64,000 nt of DNA from a virus, in the IMG/VR virus record IMGVR_UViG_3300042922_001182, positions 1 through 64,000 of that record. One strand, written 5' to 3'. Position numbers and translations under genes: made by a program. The notes beneath the pieces are model-generated. The model was given only the letters and a program-made list of their open reading frames with translations, was not told the origin of the DNA and did no database searches. Position 1 is the stretch's first letter. Each line of letters opens with the position of its first letter. This document shows, in pieces, positions 59,816 to 64,000 of the stretch.

Positions 59816-62296
59816 ATGACCAAGATCATCGATAAGGACATCACCTCCGTCTTCACCGAGAACTTCGTGGACTACTCCATGAGCGTCCTCCTGAAGCGTG
59901 CCATCCCGTCCGCTCTGGACGGGCTCAAGCCGGTCCACCGGCGCATCCTGTACGCGATGCGCCAGAACGGGCTCTTCCCCAGCAAGAAGTACAAGAAGTC
60001 CGCCCACACGGTCGGCTTCGTGCTCGGCTCGTTCCACCCCCACGGCGACTCGTCCGTCTACGACGCCATGGTGCGCATGGCTCAGCCCTGGGCCGTCAAC
60101 GCCATGCTGGTGGACGGCTACGGCAACTTCGGCTCCCAGGACGGGGACGGGGCCGCCGCTTACCGCTACACCGAGGCCCGTCTGCAGAAGTTCACCACGG
60201 ACTTCCTCCTGGACGAGATCCACAAGGACGCCGTCCCCATGCTCCCGACGTACGACGGGAGCGACATGGAGCCGTTCGTTCTCCCGGCCAAGCTCCCCCT
60301 GCTGCTCATCAACGGCACCTCGGGCATCGGCTCGGCTCACTCCACCGACATCCCCCCCTGCAACCCCAGCGACGTGATCCAGGCCACTCTGGCCCTGCTC
60401 CAGGACCCCACCATCGGGGACCGGGACATCGCCCGCCGCATCCGCATCGACTACCCCACCGGGGGCATCGTCTGCTCCTCCGTGGCGGTCGAGAACGCCT
60501 TCACCACCGGCCGAGGCAGCGTCCGGGTCCGGGCCAAGGTCCACCACGAGGAGGACAAGAAGAACGGCCGCGAGCTGATCGTCGTGGACGAGCTGGCGTA
60601 CGGCACCAACACCGAGAACGTGCTGAACTCCATCGTCCAGAAGGTCAAGGAGGGCACGATCGAGGGCATCTCCAACATCCGCAACGAGTCCGCCAAGGGC
60701 AAGATCCGCGTGGTGGTGGAGGTCAAGCCCGGCCACCAGGCCGGTGTGGTCGAGAACCTGCTCTACAAGATGACCCAGCTGCAGATCACGCAGAAGATCA
60801 TCATGATCGCGACGAGCAACAACGACTTCCGCCAGTACAACGCCAAGGGGCTGCTCACCGACTGGATCGAGTTCCGCCGTACCACCTTGAAGCGCATCTT
60901 CTCGTTCGACGTCCAGAAGCACCTCGTCCGCATGCACATCCTGGAGGGCTTGCTGAAGGCCCTCGCCGACATCGACAAGGTGGTCGCCATCATCCGGGCA
61001 TCCAAGGGCCGCCATGAGGCCATCGAGCGCCTCGTCGCGTTCAAGCACGACAAGAGCGACCCCGGCTACAGCCCCGAGCAGGCCGCAGCCATCTTGGACA
61101 TGCGCCTCTCCAAGCTCACAGGCCTGGAGAAGAACCAGCTCGCCGAGGAGCACGTCCAGCTCACGGCGACCGTGGAGCGTCTCAAGGACCTGCTGCGGGA
61201 CTCCGACGAGCTGGACGCCTTCATCCGCTCTCAGCTGGAGGAGATCGCCTCGAAGGTCAAGGACATTTTCGGTCGCAAGGACCCCTGGACCAGCATCGAG
61301 GAGATCGAGACCAACATCGAGGCCGAGGACGTGGTGCCGGACGAGGACTACCTCGTCGCCATCACCAACGGCGGCTTCATCAAGAAGCTGAAGCACGAGA
61401 TCAACGCGCAGAAGCGCGGGGGCAAGGGCACCTCTGTCGGCAAGACTCGCGAGGACGACTTCGTCTCCCGCATGTTCATCGCCAACAGCAAGGACCACCT
61501 GCTCATCTTCACCAACACCGGCCGCGTGTTCGACGTCAAGGTCTGGCGCGTCGCGGAGAGCAGCATGGGCTCGGTGGGCAAGCCCGCCGCCGCCTACGTC
61601 AGCCTCCGGGAGAACGAGCGGGTCCAGGCCGTGCTCAACCTCAGCAACACCCAGTTCGAGGACGACGGATCGTACCTCATGTTCGCCACCCAGAACGGCC
61701 AGGTGAAGAAGACGCTGCTCTCCGAGTTCCGCAACATCCTCACCACCGGCATCATCGCCATCACCCTCAAGGAGGGCGACGAGCTCCTGGGCGTCAAGTT
61801 CATCGACGGCGCCAAGGCCCAGCAGAACGTCTTCATGGCGACGGCTGGCGGAACCGGCATCCGCTTCGACCACTCGGACGTGCGCCCCATGGGCCGCGAC
61901 ACCACGGGTGTGATGGGCATCAAGCTCCGAGAGGACAGCGGCGACTACGTGGTCTCGTTCGACATCGTGGAGGACGAGGACTCCTACGTCCTGACCGCCA
62001 CCCAGGACGGCCGCTCCAAGCGCACGCCCATCACGGAGTACCCCGTGCAGGAGCGCGGCGGCTTCGGCCGCATCGCCACCCAGCTCCAGGAGAACGACCT
62101 CCTGATCAAGGCGCTCATCGTCAAGGAGGAGGACATCATGTTCATTAGCTCCGAGAAGATGGCCCGCGTCCCCGCAGAAGAGATCAAGATCTACCTGCGT
62201 CCCACCTACGGCATCAAGGCGGTCAGCCTGGACGAGGGCGCGTACCTCGTCGACGTGGTCCGCATCGACGCCGATGAGACCTCGGAAGAGGTCTAG
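59816..62296 (+). CDS. gyrA: DNA gyrase subunit A
   Basis: An 826-residue GyrA/ParC-family subunit. The catalytic Tyr is Y118 in AAYRYTEARL, within GSQDGDGAAAYRYTE. A GyrA box QKRGGKG occurs at residues 532-538 (cellular consensus QRRGGKG), which marks true gyrase (DNA wrapping and negative supercoiling) rather than topoisomerase IV. The C-terminal ~290 residues form the beta-pinwheel DNA-wrapping domain. With the GyrB at 53461 it makes a phage gyrase. SD AGAAAGGA, ATG 59816. Confidence 0.95.
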   Translation: MTKIIDKDITSVFTENFVDYSMSVLLKRAIPSALDGLKPVHRRILYAMRQNGLFPSKKYKKSAHTVGFVLGSFHPHGDSSVYDAMVRMAQPWAVNAMLVDGYGNFGSQDGDGAAAYRYTEARLQKFTTDFLLDEIHKDAVPMLPTYDGSDMEPFVLPAKLPLLLINGTSGIGSAHSTDIPPCNPSDVIQATLALLQDPTIGDRDIARRIRIDYPTGGIVCSSVAVENAFTTGRGSVRVRAKVHHEEDKKNGRELIVVDELAYGTNTENVLNSIVQKVKEGTIEGISNIRNESAKGKIRVVVEVKPGHQAGVVENLLYKMTQLQITQKIIMIATSNNDFRQYNAKGLLTDWIEFRRTTLKRIFSFDVQKHLVRMHILEGLLKALADIDKVVAIIRASKGRHEAIERLVAFKHDKSDPGYSPEQAAAILDMRLSKLTGLEKNQLAEEHVQLTATVERLKDLLRDSDELDAFIRSQLEEIASKVKDIFGRKDPWTSIEEIETNIEAEDVVPDEDYLVAITNGGFIKKLKHEINAQKRGGKGTSVGKTREDDFVSRMFIANSKDHLLIFTNTGRVFDVKVWRVAESSMGSVGKPAAAYVSLRENERVQAVLNLSNTQFEDDGSYLMFATQNGQVKKTLLSEFRNILTTGIIAITLKEGDELLGVKFIDGAKAQQNVFMATAGGTGIRFDHSDVRPMGRDTTGVMGIKLREDSGDYVVSFDIVEDEDSYVLTATQDGRSKRTPITEYPVQERGGFGRIATQLQENDLLIKALIVKEEDIMFISSEKMARVPAEEIKIYLRPTYGIKAVSLDEGAYLVDVVRIDADETSEEV

Positions 62297-62314
62297 CGAG
62301 ACAACTGAACAGAC

Positions 62315-62358
62315 GCCGGGAGACCGGCTGTACGGAGCCGGGGGTGCGAGCCCCCGGC
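62315..62358 (+). terminator. Tandem hairpins after gyrA
   Basis: GCCGG/CCGGC (62315-62328) followed by GCCGGGGG/CCCCCGGC (62337-62358). No T-tract. This may be a partial terminator or RNA stability element between gyrA and the coiled-coil gene. Confidence 0.55.
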
Positions 62359-62381
62359 CTACCAAGAAAGGAACAACGACA

Positions 62382-63020
62382 ATGCCGTCTGAGCACAGGA
62401 GGCTCTCTGCCAGGGAGATCGGAGAGGGGATCGAGGTCCAGCGTTTGCGGGTCTACGGCCTCTACAACCACCAGGGCGCGATCCCTCCTGAAACGTCGAA
62501 GAAGATCCACGAGGACCTGAAGGGGCTCTTCCCGACCACCAAGGTCAAGAGCTTCTCCACCCTCGGTTCCGCTGACAAGATGAAGTACCTGGAGTGGCTG
62601 AAGGAACAGCCCTCGTCCGGGGAAGAAGACAAGGGAAAGGAAGCGCAAGAGATGACCCAGAACAAGGGGCAGGAGTCCGGAGAGGTCACGGTGGTCCCCA
62701 ACGACCGCTCCAAGGTGATCGTCATCCTGGGCACGGAGCTGGCCGAGCGACGGGAAGAGGTGAACTCCCTCCGTCTCATGCTCAAGGAGCGTGACTCGGA
62801 GATCGGCTACATGTCGACCCAGATCGTCCAGAAGCTCAAGGAGGACAACGAGTACAAGGACCTCCTCATCGAGGAGCAGAAGGCCGAGATCGAGGCCCTC
62901 AAGGAGAAGCTGAAGGAGTTCGAGCAGGTTCCCTCCCCCAAGTTGGACAAGGAGGAGAAGGAAGTGCTTGAAAAATTGCAGTTCAGGGTTGAAGGGGGTG
63001 GTACCGCATCGGCCGCTTGA
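62382..63020 (+). CDS. Coiled-coil protein D1
   Basis: A 212-residue protein with AAGAAAGGA SD. The N-terminal ~65 residues (LRVYGLYNHQG...MKYLEWLKEQP) resemble the start of the protein at 63543 (LRVYGPDFQRDKG...YYRWLQAQP). After a low-complexity linker, residues ~105-195 form a strong coiled coil (LGTELAERREEVNSLRLMLK, DLLIEEQKAEIEALKEK). Paralogous pair. Function unknown; a scaffold or nucleoid-associated protein would fit. Confidence 0.75.
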   Translation: MPSEHRRLSAREIGEGIEVQRLRVYGLYNHQGAIPPETSKKIHEDLKGLFPTTKVKSFSTLGSADKMKYLEWLKEQPSSGEEDKGKEAQEMTQNKGQESGEVTVVPNDRSKVIVILGTELAERREEVNSLRLMLKERDSEIGYMSTQIVQKLKEDNEYKDLLIEEQKAEIEALKEKLKEFEQVPSPKLDKEEKEVLEKLQFRVEGGGTASAA

Positions 63021-63453
63021 CCCGGCGGCACTATCACTGTCCACGACCTGCGGAATCAGCGACGGAGCCCGCAAGACGAACCGCAAGATCGAGACCTTCT
63101 CCGTCTCGAAGAAGGCCCTGACGGCTATGGACGATGCCGAGAAGCGGCTTGCGGCCGTGTTCGGCCAGGACGCCGCCGATGAGATGATGGACGAGATCCT
63201 GCGTTGCATGAAGGACACCAACATGAAGGACCACAACGCGGTCAGGAAGGCGTTCCGCCTCTGCGCGGACGTGTTCATCAACCCCCGTGTCGGCGTGGCG
63301 CTCCGACGGGAGTCCTCCCTGTACCACACCCTGGGCGGTACCCACTACTACAAGAAGGACCCGATCCGGATCGTCTACCGTGCCAACGGCCCGGTGGTGA
63401 CCCTGGTCAAGGTGGGCATGCGGAACGACGTCTACGAAGACGTGGCTATGTAG
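62968..63453 (+). CDS. Unknown protein, start uncertain
   Basis: A protein of up to 161 residues. A TTG at 62968 with a good AAGGA SD would make it overlap the previous gene by 53 bases; a GTG at 62998 is an alternative start. The clearly coding part is from about residue 20 on: helical with IETFSVSKKALTAMDDAEKRL and EILRCMKDTNMKD, then a beta segment THYYKKDPIRIVYRA and VVTLVKVGMRNDVY. No recognised domain. Confidence 0.65.
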   Translation: MKNCSSGLKGVVPHRPLDPAALSLSTTCGISDGARKTNRKIETFSVSKKALTAMDDAEKRLAAVFGQDAADEMMDEILRCMKDTNMKDHNAVRKAFRLCADVFINPRVGVALRRESSLYHTLGGTHYYKKDPIRIVYRANGPVVTLVKVGMRNDVYEDVAM

Positions 63454-63459
63454 TAATCA

Positions 63460-63473
63460 GCTACATATTATTC
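63460..63473 (+). promoter_or_regulatory. GCTACATATTATTC promoter-like motif (copy 8)
   Basis: A consensus-like copy, seven bases after the upstream stop and 70 bases before ATG 63543. A hairpin CGGAAGGGGGC (63480-63490)/GCCCTCTTCCG (63495-63505) follows directly. Confidence 0.55.
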
Positions 63474-63479
63474 ACTTGT

Positions 63480-63505
63480 CGGAAGGGGGCTCACGCCCTC
63501 TTCCG
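63480..63505 (+). other. Leader hairpin after motif copy 8
   Basis: An 11-bp stem with one G-U pair and a TCAC loop, in the same position relative to the motif as at copy 7. Confidence 0.5.
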
Positions 63506-63542
63506 GCGTCAGCTAAAGACTTACCGGAACACGAGGTCCCCG

Positions 63543-64000
63543 ATGAACATCGAAAACGAGAGGCTCAGGGTCTACGGGCCCGACTTCCAGCGTGACAAGG
63601 GCGTCCGACGCCAGATGATGCTGGACATGCAGCAGAACGTCGAAGGCGCCAAGGCACTGAAGAGCTACGGCAACCTCACATTCAAGCGGTTGAACGACTA
63701 CTACCGCTGGCTCCAGGCGCAGCCCGACTTCGGGACGCCCAAGGAGCCGCCCGCTCCGCCCCTTCGGCTCTCCGCCATCCGGAGGGCAAGCCGGGCCCGT
63801 CGGGGGGCCGCCCTGACCGCCACTCTCCGCGAGGAGGTGGCCCAGCTCAAGGGGGAGATCAACACCCTGCTCGACGACGTGGAGATCCGCGACATGGAGA
63901 TCGAGGAGCTGAAGGACAACTTGGTCGCAATCCAGGCCGAGCTGGTCCAGCACCAGATGACCACCAACGGGAACACCCACCAGGTCAGCCACCGCCTGGC
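63543..64000 (+). CDS. Coiled-coil protein D2, cut by window end
   Basis: An open reading frame from ATG 63543 (weak ACGAGG SD) to the window end without stop; at least 152 residues. The N-terminal ~60 residues resemble those of the protein at 62382 (LRVYG, a helix, then YYRWLQAQP). A basic, Arg-rich linker (RLSAIRRASRARRGAAL) is followed by a coiled coil (LREEVAQLKGEINTLLDDVEIRDMEIEELKDNL). Second member of a paralogous pair. Truncated by the window, so its full length is unknown. Confidence 0.7.
   Translation, partial: MNIENERLRVYGPDFQRDKGVRRQMMLDMQQNVEGAKALKSYGNLTFKRLNDYYRWLQAQPDFGTPKEPPAPPLRLSAIRRASRARRGAALTATLREEVAQLKGEINTLLDDVEIRDMEIEELKDNLVAIQAELVQHQMTTNGNTHQVSHRL

Noticed and set aside
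59816-62296. Topoisomerase IV ParC instead of GyrA
   Set aside because: A near-canonical GyrA box QKRGGKG is present at 532-538, which ParC lacks.
62331-62360. GGGGGTGCGAGCCCCC resembles a tRNA T-arm
   Set aside because: No acceptor, D or anticodon arms around it and no TTCGA loop; it is one of two tandem hairpins after gyrA.

Overview
The window is a dense, GC-rich piece (by eye roughly 60-65% G+C) of a large tailed bacteriophage genome. Almost every base is coding, genes are packed with ATGA/TAATG overlaps and strong Shine-Dalgarno (SD) sequences, and GTG and TTG starts are frequent. A gp5-like baseplate spike and a gp53-like wedge protein suggest a contractile (myovirus-type) tail. The phage carries its own gyrase, B12-type ribonucleotide reductase, replicative helicase, SbcD-like nuclease and an RNA polymerase beta' fragment, so it is probably a large or jumbo genome. 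The host cannot be named. Weak hints of a diderm host are the GyrB insertion typical of Gram-negative enzymes and a membrane-anchored protein ending in a beta-rich segment with C-terminal Phe.

Layout. (1) 1-5.5 kb, plus strand: small paralogous proteins, a double zinc-ribbon protein, a catalytic-site-containing RNA polymerase beta' fragment, two small membrane or basic proteins and a 424-aa probable structural protein. (2) 5.5-30.5 kb, minus strand: a membrane/lysis-like group (anchored beta protein, holin-like protein, coiled-coil protein, transglutaminase-like protein), then a very large adsorption block: three tandem paralogous ~700-aa proteins, a Kelch propeller protein, and five long fibre or LamG-type proteins built from repeats. 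(3) 30.8-34.4 kb, plus strand: SbcD-like nuclease and DnaB-type helicase. (4) 34.5-36.8 kb, minus strand: baseplate island. (5) 37-64 kb, plus strand: RecD/Dda-like helicase, DEDDh exonuclease and a catalytically dead relative, class II ribonucleotide reductase, homing-endonuclease-like genes, amidase-like and lytic transglycosylase genes, several families of small paralogues, a vWA protein, then gyrB, a heptapeptide-repeat protein and gyrA.

Regulation. Strand blocks meet at strong bidirectional terminators (5516-5551, 34456-34484). In the plus-strand early/replication regions a short AT-rich motif (consensus about CACATATTAT) recurs in at least eight intergenic sites, often immediately after a terminator hairpin and 40-80 bp before a start codon. 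I did not see it in the minus-strand virion block. It is a good candidate for a phage promoter class, interesting because a beta' polymerase fragment is encoded here. The ribonucleotide reductase and gyrase operons have unusually long structured leaders.

Most unusual content: the heptad-repeat protein lodged between the gyrase genes, the pseudo-exonuclease, the truncated beta' subunit beside a zinc-ribbon protein, repeated duplication of small unknown proteins, and the three-fold fibre paralogue array.
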